This document shows, one piece after another, positions 37,260-48,000 of a stretch of 64,000 nt of DNA. The translations under genes were made by a program, and so were the position numbers. The DNA is taken from NCBI RefSeq assembly GCF_013359775.1, contig NZ_JABMCI010000068.1:124001-188000 (forward strand), in the 5' to 3' direction. Position 1 is the first letter of the stretch; every line of letters starts with the position of its first letter. The notes under the pieces are model-generated. The model ran no database searches and was not told the DNA's origin. It worked only from the letters and a program-made list of their open reading frames with translations. Source of the stretch: Cellulomonas humilata. GTDB lineage: Bacteria; Actinomycetota; Actinomycetes; Actinomycetales; Cellulomonadaceae.

Positions 37260-39653
37260 ATGAACGACGATGCTCGCCAGGCCACGCTCGTGGCATCCCG
37301 CCGTCTCGCCGTCGCCGTACCCGCGGCTCCGCGTCGGGGTCACCTCCACGTCGGTGACAGCCCGGCCGGTCCCGACGCGATCGAGGTGACGAGCCGGTAC
37401 GTCGAGCGCGCAGGACGCCCGTGGTTCCCCGTCACGGGGGAGATCCACTACTCGCGCATCCCGCGCGAGCGCTGGAGCGAGGTGCTCGGTCACGCACGCG
37501 CCGGCGGGCTGACGTCCGTCGCGACCTACGTGCTCTGGCAGGCGCACGAGCCCGAGCCCGGCCGCTTCCGGTGGGACGGCGGGCTGGACCTGCGCGCGTT
37601 CATCGAGCTCGCCGCGCGGCACGGTCTCGACGTCGTGGTCCGCATGGGTCCGTGGGCGCACGGCGAGGCCCGGTACGGCGGCTTCCCGGACTGGCTCGTC
37701 GACCGGGGACTGGCCACGCGGACGAACGACCCGGAGTACCTCGAGCTCGTGCAGGCCCTGTACGCCCAGACCGTCGCCCAGCTCGTCGGACTCACGCACG
37801 TCGAGGGCGGTCCGATCGTCGGGGCCCAGATGGACAACGAGCTCTACGACCAGCCCGAGCACCTGGCGCGGTTGCGGGAGATCGCCGAGGAGGCGGGGCT
37901 GCGGGTGCCGATCTGGACCGCGACGGGCTGGGGCGGTGCCCAGGTCCCCGACACGCTCCTCCCCGTGTACAGCGCCTACTCGGACGGCTTCTGGGACGAC
38001 GAGCAGACGGAGTGGCCGGCGTTCGCGTCGTTCCACTTCCGCTACAGCCCCGTCCGGGACGACCTGTCGGTAGGGGCGGACCTGCGCGAGGCGCTCGACG
38101 GGATCAGCGTCGACGCCGGGGCCCCGCCGCTCCGGGACGACGACGAGGTGCCCTTCGCGACGTGCGAGCTCGGAGGTGGCATGCACGTGGCGTACCACCG
38201 TCGACCCCTGGTGACCCCGCGGGACATCGAGGCGCTCGCGCTGGCCAAGGTGGGCAGCGGCTCGATCTGGCAGGGCTACTACATGTACGCCGGCGGGACG
38301 CAGCGGACCGGACCGCACGGCTCCGAGCAGGAGTCGCACGCGACCGGCTACCCGAACGACGTGCCGCAGGTGACCTACGACTTCGCGGCACCCGTCGGCG
38401 AGCACGCGCAGGTCCGCCCCCATCACCACCACCTGCGCCGCCAGCACCTGTGGCTGCACGAGGACGGTCACCGGATCGCGTCGATGACCTCGACCGTCGG
38501 CGGCGGCAGCGAGGACCTGGACGAGCTGCGGTGGGCGGTCCGGTCGGACGGCCGCAGCGGGTACCTGTTCCTGTCGACCTACCAGCCGAGCACGCAGCCG
38601 CTCCCAGGACAGGTCGACGTGCAGATCACGGTCGACCTCGACGACGACTCCGTGACCGTCCCGACGGTGCCGGTCGACATCCCTGCCGGCGTCTCGCTGG
38701 TCTGGCCCCTGCGCTACCCGGTGTCACCCTCGGTCGTCCTGCGCAGCGCGACCGCCCAGGTGCTGACCCGCGGCAGCGACGACGACGGGGAGATCCTCGT
38801 CCTGGGCGCCTACGAGGGCATCCCCGTGGAGCTCGTGCTGGACGGTCTGCTCGACGTGGGCGGCGCCGGCGCGGGCGTCGTCCGGGGAGGGACCACCGTG
38901 GTCTCGCTCGTCGAGCCGGCGGGGCCGCGGTGCGTCGTCGAGCTGCCGGGCGTCCGGATCCTGGTCCTGGACCCCGTGAGCGCCCAGCGGCTGTACGTCC
39001 TCGACCTGGCCGGCCGGGAACGCCTGGTGCTGTCGGACGCGCCGCTGTACTCGCTCGGCGGCGAGCTCGTCGTGCACCCGGACGAGGCGCAGCACACCCT
39101 GTGGCTCCTGCCCGCACCCGCGGGACTCGTGGCCGACGGTGCGCACCTCAGCGACCCGAGGGACGACGGCCCGTGGCGGACCTGGACCCTCGACGCACGG
39201 TACGCCGGCCGCACCAGGCTGATGTCCGAGGTCGAGCCGCACGCGACGGCCGTCCCCGACCCGGTCCGGGGCGGTCCCATGGACCGCCTGAGCGCGCCGA
39301 CCGACTTCACCGGTGCGGCAGTGGTGCACGTGGACGTGCCGGCCGAGCTGCTCGACGGCGCCGACCGGGCGCTCCTGCGACTGACCTGGACCGGTGACGT
39401 CGGCCGGGCGTACGTCGGCGACCGGCTGATCAGCGACCACTTCTGGCACGGGCGCGTCTGGGACGTCGACCTGACGCCGTGGGCGGCCGAGGTGGCGGCG
39501 TCGGGCGTGCGGTTCGAGCTCCTGCCCTGGCGGCGCAGCACGGGCGTGTGGGTGCACCCGAGCGTCCGCGACGTGCCGGACGGTGTGCACGTGGCCGCGA
39601 TCGACCTGGTCCGGGTCGGCCGCGTGCAGCTCACCGGCGTCGAGAAGGACTAG
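37260..39653 (+). CDS. GH35 beta-galactosidase family enzyme
   Basis: A 797-residue glycosidase without a signal peptide. The barrel begins FPVTGEIHYSRIPRERW and has TYVLWQAHEPEPGRFRWDG and VVVRMGPWAHGEARYGGFPDWL, all GH35 hallmarks. The acid/base is Glu194 in AQMDNELYD and the nucleophile is most likely Glu303 in TCELGGGM. Beta-sandwich domains follow, including WTGDVGRAYVGDRLISDHF near the end. It should remove terminal beta-galactose from oligosaccharides taken into the cell. AAGGAGAG precedes the ATG. The stop overlaps the convergent aldose epimerase stop by four bases. Confidence 0.9.
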   Translation: MNDDARQATLVASRRLAVAVPAAPRRGHLHVGDSPAGPDAIEVTSRYVERAGRPWFPVTGEIHYSRIPRERWSEVLGHARAGGLTSVATYVLWQAHEPEPGRFRWDGGLDLRAFIELAARHGLDVVVRMGPWAHGEARYGGFPDWLVDRGLATRTNDPEYLELVQALYAQTVAQLVGLTHVEGGPIVGAQMDNELYDQPEHLARLREIAEEAGLRVPIWTATGWGGAQVPDTLLPVYSAYSDGFWDDEQTEWPAFASFHFRYSPVRDDLSVGADLREALDGISVDAGAPPLRDDDEVPFATCELGGGMHVAYHRRPLVTPRDIEALALAKVGSGSIWQGYYMYAGGTQRTGPHGSEQESHATGYPNDVPQVTYDFAAPVGEHAQVRPHHHHLRRQHLWLHEDGHRIASMTSTVGGGSEDLDELRWAVRSDGRSGYLFLSTYQPSTQPLPGQVDVQITVDLDDDSVTVPTVPVDIPAGVSLVWPLRYPVSPSVVLRSATAQVLTRGSDDDGEILVLGAYEGIPVELVLDGLLDVGGAGAGVVRGGTTVVSLVEPAGPRCVVELPGVRILVLDPVSAQRLYVLDLAGRERLVLSDAPLYSLGGELVVHPDEAQHTLWLLPAPAGLVADGAHLSDPRDDGPWRTWTLDARYAGRTRLMSEVEPHATAVPDPVRGGPMDRLSAPTDFTGAAVVHVDVPAELLDGADRALLRLTWTGDVGRAYVGDRLISDHFWHGRVWDVDLTPWAAEVAASGVRFELLPWRRSTGVWVHPSVRDVPDGVHVAAIDLVRVGRVQLTGVEKD

Positions 39654-40567
39654 GACAGGCGGGCCCGGATGCCCCACGCGAGGCGCCACCGGCCACCCGG
39701 CGGCACCCAGCGCAGCCCGGTGCCGGAGTTGAGGGCGTCGCCAGGAGCCGTCATCGGCTCCACCGCCAGAGCGCGCCAGGACGATCCGTCTCCGAGCGTC
39801 GGGTACGCCGGGCTCACGTAGACCTGGAGGTACGCGAAGCCGTCGTCGGCCCACAGCTCCAGGGCGCGACCGTCCGGAGCCGTCACCGTCGTCGCCGAGC
39901 CGCGCGTCAGGGCGAAGCACGCGTGCAGGTCGTCGGTGCCCAGGCGGCGCCCGCGGCGGAGGTCGAACGCGGTGCCGTCCACCCCGGCCGTGTCCCGGGG
40001 GACGAGCCGCTCGTCCAGCGGCAGATACGTGTCGGCCGGGACGCGCAGCACCAGGTCCTCGGTGGGGACGTCGCCGATCCGGAGGTAGGGGTGGGCGCCG
40101 AGCGCGACAGGCGCGGGCACGCGGGAGTCGTTGCGCACCTGGGACGTCACGGTCAGCCCGTGCGGCGTGAGCTCGTACGTCACCGCCAGCGTGAGGCTGA
40201 AGGGGTAGCCAGGCCCGGCCGAGACCGACCCGACGAGCGTGACCCGGCCGCGCCCGCGAGCACGCACGGCGAAGAGCGTGCCGCTGACGAGCCCGTGGCT
40301 CGCGTGCCCGAGCGCCGGCTCGTTGACCGGGAGCTGGTGCGTGACGCCGCGTTGGGTCCACCGACCGTCGCGCACCCGGTTGGGCCACGGGAACAGGACC
40401 GCACCCGCGCACTGGGGAGCGGGGGTGCCCTCCGGGTAGGTCTCGACGATCGTCACGCCGTCGACGACCAGGGCGCGCAGGCCGCCGCCCCGCAGGTCGA
40501 GGGCGGCGGTCGTCGGGGAGCCCGTGGTCGCCAGCGCGAGGGTCACGTCGGTGCTCGGACTCGGCAC
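39650..40567 (-). CDS. Aldose 1-epimerase family protein
   Basis: A 305-residue mutarotase-like protein interconverting alpha and beta anomers, a natural partner of a beta-galactosidase. GAVLFPWPNRVRDGRW is the substrate-site Asn-Arg pair, LGHASHGLV holds the first His, VALGAHPYLRIG the second, and VEPMTAPGDALN the catalytic Glu. All key residues are present. GTG at 40567 lies behind AGAGGAGC. It is on the opposite strand to GH35 and may be controlled separately. Confidence 0.9.
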   Translation of the reverse strand: MPSPSTDVTLALATTGSPTTAALDLRGGGLRALVVDGVTIVETYPEGTPAPQCAGAVLFPWPNRVRDGRWTQRGVTHQLPVNEPALGHASHGLVSGTLFAVRARGRGRVTLVGSVSAGPGYPFSLTLAVTYELTPHGLTVTSQVRNDSRVPAPVALGAHPYLRIGDVPTEDLVLRVPADTYLPLDERLVPRDTAGVDGTAFDLRRGRRLGTDDLHACFALTRGSATTVTAPDGRALELWADDGFAYLQVYVSPAYPTLGDGSSWRALAVEPMTAPGDALNSGTGLRWVPPGGRWRLAWGIRARLS

Positions 40568-40840
40568 GGGAGCTCCTCTGGGGGAAGGGATGGGACGGGG
40601 CGATCAGCTGCGCTGGAGGCCCCGCGTCATGATCGCGCCCCACCTGGTGGTCCGAGGGTCCAGCATCTCCCTCCAGTCCCGTCACGCCGCCCTCCGAGCG
40701 ACTCGGATCCGTCGCTGTGAGCAGGCGGGACCTTCGCCTCTAGGTGACGTCACGGCGCGAAGCACAACCTGGAGATGCGGCGAGAGCGCCGTCCCATCGG
40801 CGCGGTCGCGAGAACGGACGACGCGAGAAGGGGTCGATCG
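40568..40840. other. Intergenic region between divergent epimerase and DUF4386 genes
   Basis: 273 bases without a gene. It should hold both promoters. The only distinct element is a perfect 10-base palindrome gtgacgtcac at 40744-40753, about 90 bases before the DUF4386 start, which could be an operator. I see no other clear structure. Confidence 0.4.
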
Positions 40841-41629
40841 ATGGTCCAGCACACAGTCGAGGTCGCCGTCGGAGCCCCGGTCCGCACCGGAGTGCGGGAC
40901 GGCGACGCATGGGGCCCTCTCTACCGAACCGGGGCCGTCTGCGCAGGTCTGGCAGTCGTCTGCTACGCAGTGGCCCTGGTCATCGTCGCCACGACGACCG
41001 CGCCCCCGACCTCGGGCGGCGCGAGCGTGCTGGCATTCGTCGACGCGCACCGCACCGAGTACATCGTCCGGCAGCTGCTCTGGCTGATGCCCAGCCTGTT
41101 CCTGATGGTGGTGTTCCTCGCGCTGGCCGTGGCCCTCCGGGTCGAGAGCAGGAGCTTCGCGGCGATCGCCGGACTGGTCGCGGTCACGTCGTGGGCGGTG
41201 TCGTTCGCGTGGCCGACCACGGGCGACGGGTCGTTGGCCATGGTGGTGCTCAGCGACAAGTTCGCCGACGCGAGCACCGCGGTCGAGCGGGCGCCCTTCG
41301 TCGGCGGCGCGGAGCTCCTGATCGCCCTGAACGACGTGCCGGCCGCCATCGGGGTGCTGCAGACCCTCGGGATCCTGCTGATCTCGCTGCTGATGCTGCG
41401 GGGGAGGTTCGGGGCCGGGGTCGCCTGGCTCGGGACGGCGACGGGCGCTCTCGGGATCGTCGCCGAGGTGCTCCGGCCGGTGCTCGGCTGGGCCTACGCG
41501 TTCTACGGACTGCTGCTGTTCGCCTGGCTGGTCTGGGTCGCGATCGCCCTCTGGCGGTACGCGTCGGACGAACGCCCTTCCGGGCGGGTCGCGCCAGGCC
41601 CGGCGGGAGACCAGCGACTCGCGGGGTGA
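40841..41629 (+). CDS. DUF4386-like integral membrane protein
   Basis: A 262-residue membrane protein with about six hydrophobic segments (for instance [70 protein letters not shown]). The long external loop between helices with [23 protein letters not shown] is similar to DUF4386 proteins. The function is unknown. ATG at 40841 follows GAAGGGG loosely; upstream in-frame residues are basic and unlike the family. Confidence 0.65.
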   Translation: MVQHTVEVAVGAPVRTGVRDGDAWGPLYRTGAVCAGLAVVCYAVALVIVATTTAPPTSGGASVLAFVDAHRTEYIVRQLLWLMPSLFLMVVFLALAVALRVESRSFAAIAGLVAVTSWAVSFAWPTTGDGSLAMVVLSDKFADASTAVERAPFVGGAELLIALNDVPAAIGVLQTLGILLISLLMLRGRFGAGVAWLGTATGALGIVAEVLRPVLGWAYAFYGLLLFAWLVWVAIALWRYASDERPSGRVAPGPAGDQRLAG

Positions 41630-41696
41630 CGCCACGCAGCGGTCCGCCCGGCTCCCTCGCGGCGCGGACTCCCGCCGGTCGTGCCATGGTTGCGCG

Positions 41697-42932
41697 ATGA
41701 CGGTGACCCCTCGGGTCGACATCTCCGCCCTGCTCACGGCAGTGGAGGATGTCTCGCCTGCCGACGCGATGTCCGTCGCCTCGGACGTGCTGCGCCGGAC
41801 GCTCGGGGTGCAGTCCGCGACGTTCCTGATCGCCGACGCGGCAGGAAGCACGCTCGTCGACCTCGCGGACACCGATGGGCGCTTCGACCTCGACGGCACG
41901 GACCCGGGGCGCGCCTGGCGCGAGCAGCGCACGGTGCACGACGGGAACGGGTGGTCGTACACGCCCGTGACCGTGCGGGGCGACGCGCTGGGGGTCCTCG
42001 CAGTCCAGCTGCCGGCGCGCGACGCCGACGCCCCGGACGACGCGAACCGCACGCAGGACACGACGGCCGGGCAGCTCGCAGCGGTGGCGCACGCCCTGGG
42101 CTACGTCCTCATCGCGAACCAGCGCCACACCGACCGGTACGAGACCGCCATGCGGTCGGTGGAGTTCACGCTCGCCCGGGAGATCCAGCGACGCCTGCTG
42201 CCCCCGGGGTTCGTGTGCGAGGGAGGGTCCTTCACGATCGCCGGGTGGCTCGAGCCCTCCGCCAGCGCGGCGGGCGACACCTTCGACTACGTCGCGTCCC
42301 CCGACCGGCTCACGGCCTCGCTCACCGACGCCGCCGGGCACGACCTCGGCGCCGCGATGGTGGCGACGCTCACCGTGAACGCGCTGCGCAACGCCCGGAG
42401 GCGGGGCGCCGGCATCGCCGAGCAGGCGGACGCCGCCAACGCTGCCCTTCTCGAGCACGACGGGGTCCGCAACCTGGTCACCGGGATCCTCCTGGAGATG
42501 GACCTCCGATCGTCCGGTGGCGAGCACCGCCCCGACGACCGGACCGTGGCCCGGATCATCAACGCGGGGCACCCCGGCGCCCTCCTGCTGCACGAGGGGG
42601 ACGTCACCACCGTCGCGCCCGCCAACAACCCGCTGCTCGGGCTGCGCGAGCACGAGTACCAGGTGCAGGAGATCGAGCTCTCTCCCGGCGACCGGCTGCT
42701 GCTGATGACCGACGGCATGTTCGAGCGCAGTGCCGCGAGCTTCGACCTGCCCGGTGCCCTGCGCGACACCGCCGACCAGCACACCCGCAGCGTGGCCCAG
42801 GGCATCTCGCGCATCTTCCTCGAGACGGTCGGCAACGAGATCCAGGACGACGCGGCCCTCCTGCTCCTCGAGTGGCACGGCGGGACCACCGGCCGTACCA
42901 CCCGCCGCGGGGCGGACCGCGAGCAGCAGTAG
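41697..42932 (+). CDS. GAF-domain PP2C (SpoIIE-type) phosphatase
   Basis: A 411-residue soluble protein. Residues about 15-145 form a GAF-like sensor ([34 protein letters not shown]), an alpha-helical linker follows ([16 protein letters not shown], the standard entry to the phosphatase), and the SpoIIE domain covers about 175-395 with [51 protein letters not shown] and the terminal [14 protein letters not shown]. The usual SGD near the first metal site reads AAGDTFDY. It is probably a Rsb-like stress-signalling phosphatase; the partner proteins are not adjacent. Confidence 0.88.
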   Translation: MTVTPRVDISALLTAVEDVSPADAMSVASDVLRRTLGVQSATFLIADAAGSTLVDLADTDGRFDLDGTDPGRAWREQRTVHDGNGWSYTPVTVRGDALGVLAVQLPARDADAPDDANRTQDTTAGQLAAVAHALGYVLIANQRHTDRYETAMRSVEFTLAREIQRRLLPPGFVCEGGSFTIAGWLEPSASAAGDTFDYVASPDRLTASLTDAAGHDLGAAMVATLTVNALRNARRRGAGIAEQADAANAALLEHDGVRNLVTGILLEMDLRSSGGEHRPDDRTVARIINAGHPGALLLHEGDVTTVAPANNPLLGLREHEYQVQEIELSPGDRLLLMTDGMFERSAASFDLPGALRDTADQHTRSVAQGISRIFLETVGNEIQDDAALLLLEWHGGTTGRTTRRGADREQQ

Positions 42933-42962
42933 CGCGGGCACGGAGCGGCCGTGCCGCTCGGT

Positions 42963-43868
42963 CTACCAGTTCAGCGTGCCCTCGCCGCGGAGCACGTCGT
43001 GGTCGGACAGCCACAGCGGCGTCGTCACGCCCCGGTAGTCCGAGCCCCACCGTGAGGCGGTGAAGAAGACGTAGTCGCACTTGCTGGGACCGCAGGTCGG
43101 TGCGTTGTAGGAACCGTCGCCGCCGGTGCGACGCTGGTCGGCCTCCACCATGACCCCGGTCCCCGTCTGGCAGGTGGTGCTCGACGTGCCGCCGAACCCG
43201 CCCGAGTAGAGCGGCCGTAGCGCGACGGCCGCGGCACAGCTCCGCACATCGACATTGGTGTCCACCCCGAGGAGTGCGGCGCCGCCGCTCCCCGCGTGCG
43301 TCGCGAGCAGGCCTCCGACGGTGCTGGCCTGCGCTGTGTGCGCCGCGCCGTGGACGGAGAAGTGCGAGCTGCACACGCGGAACGTGGCACCGATGACGAC
43401 GTCCCCGCACAGCAGGTACCGCCGTTCGTTCTCGGCGAGCGGATTGGGCAGCAGGGTCGCGGTGACGTTGGTGGGCGCCGGGGCGCGGGCCAGCAGCGCG
43501 ATGCCCCAGCTCCGTGCGCCGGGCGCGCAGCGGTCGTCGCCGATCCCGACGGTCTGGTAGAACGTGCCGTGCCAGGCGGAGCCGAGCCGCTGGAGCAGCC
43601 GGTCGAAGGTGTACCGGCACACCTCCTGAAGCGTGACCACGTTGCTCCCGGCGAACAGCACGCTGCTGGCGATGACGTCCGCCCGCTGGGCCGCGGTGGC
43701 GTCGCACTCGGGGTCGCGCCCGTACTGGTCGCACGCGTTGAACTCGAAGACCTTCGTCCGCAGGGTCGCGGCGTGGGCGGCGGACTGGGCCGCCAGGGTC
43801 GCGACGAGGAGCACGAGCAGCACCAGCAGCGACGCCCCAAGGCTCCGGTGGCGGCGTCGGGTTCTCAT
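42963..43868 (-). CDS. Secreted endonuclease/exonuclease/phosphatase-fold protein
   Basis: A 301-residue protein with a signal peptide (basic MRTRRRHRS, hydrophobic LLVLLVLLVATLAA, cleavage near AHA-AT). The EEP fold is indicated by VVTLQEVCRYTFDRLL (catalytic Glu), HFSVHG, GVDTNVDVRSC and the terminal SDHDVLRGEG with the catalytic His. Several cysteines (NACDQYGRDPECDA, CRYTF, DRCAPGA) suggest disulfides. It could hydrolyse extracellular DNA or phosphodiester lipids. ATG at 43868 overlaps the stop of the upstream lipoprotein (ATGA); a start at 43880 is also possible. Confidence 0.8.
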   Translation of the reverse strand: MRTRRRHRSLGASLLVLLVLLVATLAAQSAAHAATLRTKVFEFNACDQYGRDPECDATAAQRADVIASSVLFAGSNVVTLQEVCRYTFDRLLQRLGSAWHGTFYQTVGIGDDRCAPGARSWGIALLARAPAPTNVTATLLPNPLAENERRYLLCGDVVIGATFRVCSSHFSVHGAAHTAQASTVGGLLATHAGSGGAALLGVDTNVDVRSCAAAVALRPLYSGGFGGTSSTTCQTGTGVMVEADQRRTGGDGSYNAPTCGPSKCDYVFFTASRWGSDYRGVTTPLWLSDHDVLRGEGTLNW

Positions 43869-44977
43869 GGCAGGGCGCATCGGGGGATCTCCAGCCGGTC
43901 CGCGCTCACCAGGCCCAGGTCGGCCCCGACCTCGGCCACGGAGGTCGCCACGAAGCGTCCGCCCGCGGTGCGCGACCACGTGCGGGCAACAGGGGAGGAC
44001 TCGGTGCTGTTGTCGAGCATCGTCACCCGGGAGCCGTCGGCGGCCGAGTACACCAGGTCACCGCGGACGCCCCGCAGCACGGTCGCCGACCGCCCTGTCG
44101 CGACGTCGATCTCAGTGACCTGGTCCCGCGGTGCGCCGGCGGCGGTCGGTGCGCGACCCTCGACGGCCAGCAGCCTCGTGCCGTCGGGCGACCAGTCCAG
44201 CGCGAGCAGGGCGGTTGCGGCATCCGCCCGGTGGACGGTGGTGCTGCCGCCGGTCGTTGCGTCCACCACCTGGACCTCCTGGGACGCGTCCGGCAGCGTC
44301 GCGACGAACGCCAGCCATCGCCCGTCGGGGCTCCACGTGAGCTCACGCGTCGCGACGACGGCCGGCCCGGCGCTGCGCGCCGTCTCGGGGGCGAGACTGC
44401 GCGGGGCAGCCACGGCGGGCAGGTCCACCAGGGCGGCCGTCGACGAGCCCGCGCCCGGCTGTTCTCCGGCGGTGAAGACGGTCAGCCCGAGCCGGGACCC
44501 GTCCGGGTCGGGTGCCACGCCACCGACGTCCGGCGCTTCCAGCACGACCTGCTGTCGCCCGGTGGCGAGGCCGATCGCCACCACCTTGTCGGCCGGTGTC
44601 GTGCGCGCCGCCGACGACTCCCCGGCGGCGGCCGGGGACGCGTAGACGGTGGTGGCGTCCGCGACGATGCCGAACTCGTACGAGCCGAGGTCGGTGGTCA
44701 CCGGCGACACGGAGCCGTCCGGCCGCACCCCGTAGATGTCGGACGACGGAGAGGACCCGGGCCCCTGCACCAGCTCGCCGTCGGCTGTGAAGCCCCGGAA
44801 CACCGCGATGAACGGCTGGTCGCCGCAGGGGACGAGCCGCGCGAACGGGGCGCCGTCGACCCGCCGCGCGTCCCGAGGTCCGGCATCGAAGGTCGACGCG
44901 CATGCCGGCACGAGCATCGCGATCCCGAGGAGCGGCGCGACCGTGCGCGCACGCCGAGCTCCGGTCGTGGATGTCAT
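43865..44977 (-). CDS. WD40/TolB-like beta-propeller lipoprotein
   Basis: A 370-residue lipoprotein with the signal sequence ending in the lipobox LVPAC (Cys26). The mature part contains repeated propeller blades of the PD40 type: ELTWSPDGRWLAFVATLPD, LALDWSPDGTRLLAVEG and VAPDPDGSRLGLTVF, each about 40 residues. It should sit on the outer face of the membrane; ligand unknown. It is coupled by an ATGA overlap to the EEP-fold gene and begins 70 bases after the large protease gene, so it may belong to that unit. Confidence 0.8.
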   Translation of the reverse strand: MTSTTGARRARTVAPLLGIAMLVPACASTFDAGPRDARRVDGAPFARLVPCGDQPFIAVFRGFTADGELVQGPGSSPSSDIYGVRPDGSVSPVTTDLGSYEFGIVADATTVYASPAAAGESSAARTTPADKVVAIGLATGRQQVVLEAPDVGGVAPDPDGSRLGLTVFTAGEQPGAGSSTAALVDLPAVAAPRSLAPETARSAGPAVVATRELTWSPDGRWLAFVATLPDASQEVQVVDATTGGSTTVHRADAATALLALDWSPDGTRLLAVEGRAPTAAGAPRDQVTEIDVATGRSATVLRGVRGDLVYSAADGSRVTMLDNSTESSPVARTWSRTAGGRFVATSVAEVGADLGLVSADRLEIPRCALP

Positions 44978-45047
44978 GCCGGCCCCCCGCCGTCAGTCCG
45001 CTCTCGACACTAGGTCGCCGCGGCAGCACCCGACAAGACGCTCGACC

Positions 45048-48000
45048 TCAGGGGTAGATCTTCTCCAGCACCGCGATGCCCTCGTCCTTGAGGTGCTGGA
45101 CGAACTCTCCCAGCACCACGCGGTGGTCCGGGTCCTGGGTTGCCGCCACGAGGGAGCCCAGCTCGGCCGGGATCCGCTGTCGCATCGTGGAGTCCAGGGC
45201 GGCGCGCGCCACGGGTCCGAGACTCTTCCAGTGCCAGTCGAGCGGTGCCCGGGTGCCTCCTGTCGCCTGCAGGGCAGGGTTGCGTCCCGGGTCCTCGCGA
45301 GGGACGAACGCGCGGGCGGCGAAGGTCGACCGGCCGTCGGCCGCCAGCACCCGGCGGATGATGTCGGCGCGGCCCGTCGCCGGAACTCTGGCGGCCCCGG
45401 CGCGCTGTCCGGCCGCGCGTACCTGCCGGAGCTCGCCCACCGACGCTCGCACGCCGGCCACCGCCATCCGCCAGGCCTCGTCCTGCGACGACCTCCCTGT
45501 CGGCAGGCGCCCGTCACCGACTGCCCGCCAGTGGTGCCCACCGGGGACGGAGCGCCCCCGGGAGTCCTTGTCCGAGACGACGTACAGCCCGTTGCCGTCG
45601 AAGTCGTGCAGCGCGAGGCTGACCACGTCGCCCAGGCTGTACGTGTCGGCGGCTGCTCCCGCGCGCTGCCTGATGTCGTCGGCGATCTTCTCGCGGGCCT
45701 TCCCGGGGAACTTCAGGCCGATCGACGGGATCCGGTTGCGCGCCACGAGCCGCTCGAACACGAACCGTGCCAGGTAGTCGATCATCGGCTGGCTGCCCGG
45801 GTAGCGCTTGGCATACCAGGCCTGGATCTCGCCGCGAGGTGTCCGCACGTGCCCGGCGGCGAACGCGTCGGTGAGGAAGTGCAGGCCGAACGCCTCCTTC
45901 GCCACGGCCTTCCGCCAGGCCCGGTCGTCCGCACCCGCCCCGACCGCGTCGGTGAGCGCCTTCGCGTGCCAGCTGGAGTACTCCCGCCAGTTCGCCCCCT
46001 CCGCGGAGAAGTGCGACACGTTGGTGGCCGCCAGTCGGGCGGCCCGGTCGTTGACCGCCCTGATCGCCGCGTCGTCCCCGGTCGGCTCCGGTGGCCGTGT
46101 GGAGCCCGAGCCGGATGCGGTGGCCGACCAGCGGGCGTGAGCGAGCTGGGCACGGCCGTTCGAGGACCTCGCCAGCTCACGCATCTGGTCGTAGCTGGCG
46201 AAGTAGTCGCCTGCCAGTGCCACGACCTCGCCGAAACCGAGCGCCTTCGGTGAGCCCTCGAAGACCAGGGAGGTCGGGCCGATCGCACCCGCGCCCGCGT
46301 CGGCGACCGCGCGGTGCTCCCGACCCGCGAACTCGGCCGCCTCCTCGGTGTCCCCCGTCCGGCCGCGCCTCCCGCCGCCGGCCGGCTTCCTGGGAGCCGG
46401 CCAGACCTCGTAGAGATCGGCGATCCTGTCGATCTTCGCGCCCTTCGGCAGGAAGCCGCCGTCGAGCATGAACTTCTTGAACTCCGCCTCGCGCGCGGCC
46501 GGGGTGAGCTTCTTGGCCCGGATCCGGGCCAGACCGCTGGAGAACACGGAGGCGGACTTGTCGAACTGCGCGAGGTAGAAGGCGTCGATCCGGCCCTTCC
46601 CGCTGCCCCAGGTGTGCGTGCCGCGGTACGCGTCCGCCTCGTAGATCATCATCTGCTCGTAGCTGACCGGTCGGCCCCACTCGAGGAACTGGTGGACGTG
46701 CAGCGCCTCGTGGAACAGCACGACCTTCCAGACCTCCGGGTCCGTGCCGAGGTCGGAGACGAAGATCTCGGTGGCGGAGTTGGTCCAGGCCTGGAAGGTG
46801 GAGGTCGCGACGTGTCGGGAGGGCGCATCGCTCAGTGGCCGGATCGTGACCCGCTGATCGACTCCCGGCAGCCCCTTCCACACGGTCCGTGCCGCCTTGA
46901 GGTAAGCGGGGTCCTGATCGGGCGCGTCCCCGGCGTCGCCGCCACCGGTCGACCGGCGGCGCGCGGCCGCGAGGAGCCGGTCGAGGTCGAGGTAACCCCG
47001 GCCGACCCTGCCGTCGGGGTCGCGGGCGCCGGGTCGGGTGGTCCCGAGCACCAGCCGCCGGATCTGCCGGATGTCCAGGTCGGGCCGTGCCTCCAACAGC
47101 TGCGCCACAGCGGCGGTCACGGCGGGCGCCGCCATGCTCGTGCCGCTCATCGTCACGTACTGCCCCCGGCTGGTGGCGCTTCCGCGCGGGGCAGACCGGG
47201 CGCTGCGCACGTCCTGCCCGGGGGCGCAGCAGTCTGGCTTCCCCCGGCCGTCGCGGGTCGGTCCCGCGCTCGACTTCGCCCACAGCGCGCGGGAGCCCGG
47301 GCGGGCGTCATACGCGCCGACGCAGATCGGCAGACGGCCGTTGGTGATCGTCCCCGTGGTGACCTGCCGGTCGCGGTCCCGCGCCTGGAAGCTGCTCTGG
47401 CAGCTGTCGTCCCGTTCGATCCAGGCGTGGAAGCGCCCGGGCCCCACCACCCGGGTCCCGCGCAGCTCCATGGTCCAGGTGCCGGACGGTGCGTTCGCGC
47501 GCAGGAAGGCGTCCACCTGCCTGTCCCGGTTGTCGGGGTCGGTCCGTTGGTACATCCGGCCGACCACCGCCCCGCCTGCCCGGACCGTCGCGCGGTTGCC
47601 AGGTGGCAGCCAGGGTCCGGGTCGCCCGCCCGGCGGCGTGAGCCGCACGTCCAGCCGGTCGGTTCCGTCGTACCAAGCCTCCACCTCGTTGATCGTCGGG
47701 TCGGACGGAGGTATCCGGAAGCGGAGGGCTCGGACCTCGCCCTCCCGGATCCGTCCGGACGCGTGCGCCCCGGACAGGTAGTAGTTGCCCGCGGTCTGCA
47801 CGATGCAGCAGCGCGGCGTGCTCGACAGCAGCTGGTCGAAGGCCCGCTCCACGAGGGTGCTGCCGTCGTGCGGGCCGCCGTGCCGGCCCATGGACAGGTT
47901 CACCACCCAGGGCCTTGGCCCCGCGGCGCGACGGATGAAATCGATTGCCTCAAGCAATCGAACGGAGTCGCCCATCGTCGCCCGGCCGGGGGTGCGGTCG

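Noticed and set aside
40744..40753. cAMP-response-like operator gtgacgtcac
   Set aside because: A 10-base palindrome is expected by chance every few tens of kilobases at this composition, and no matching regulator is linked; kept only as a note on the intergenic region.
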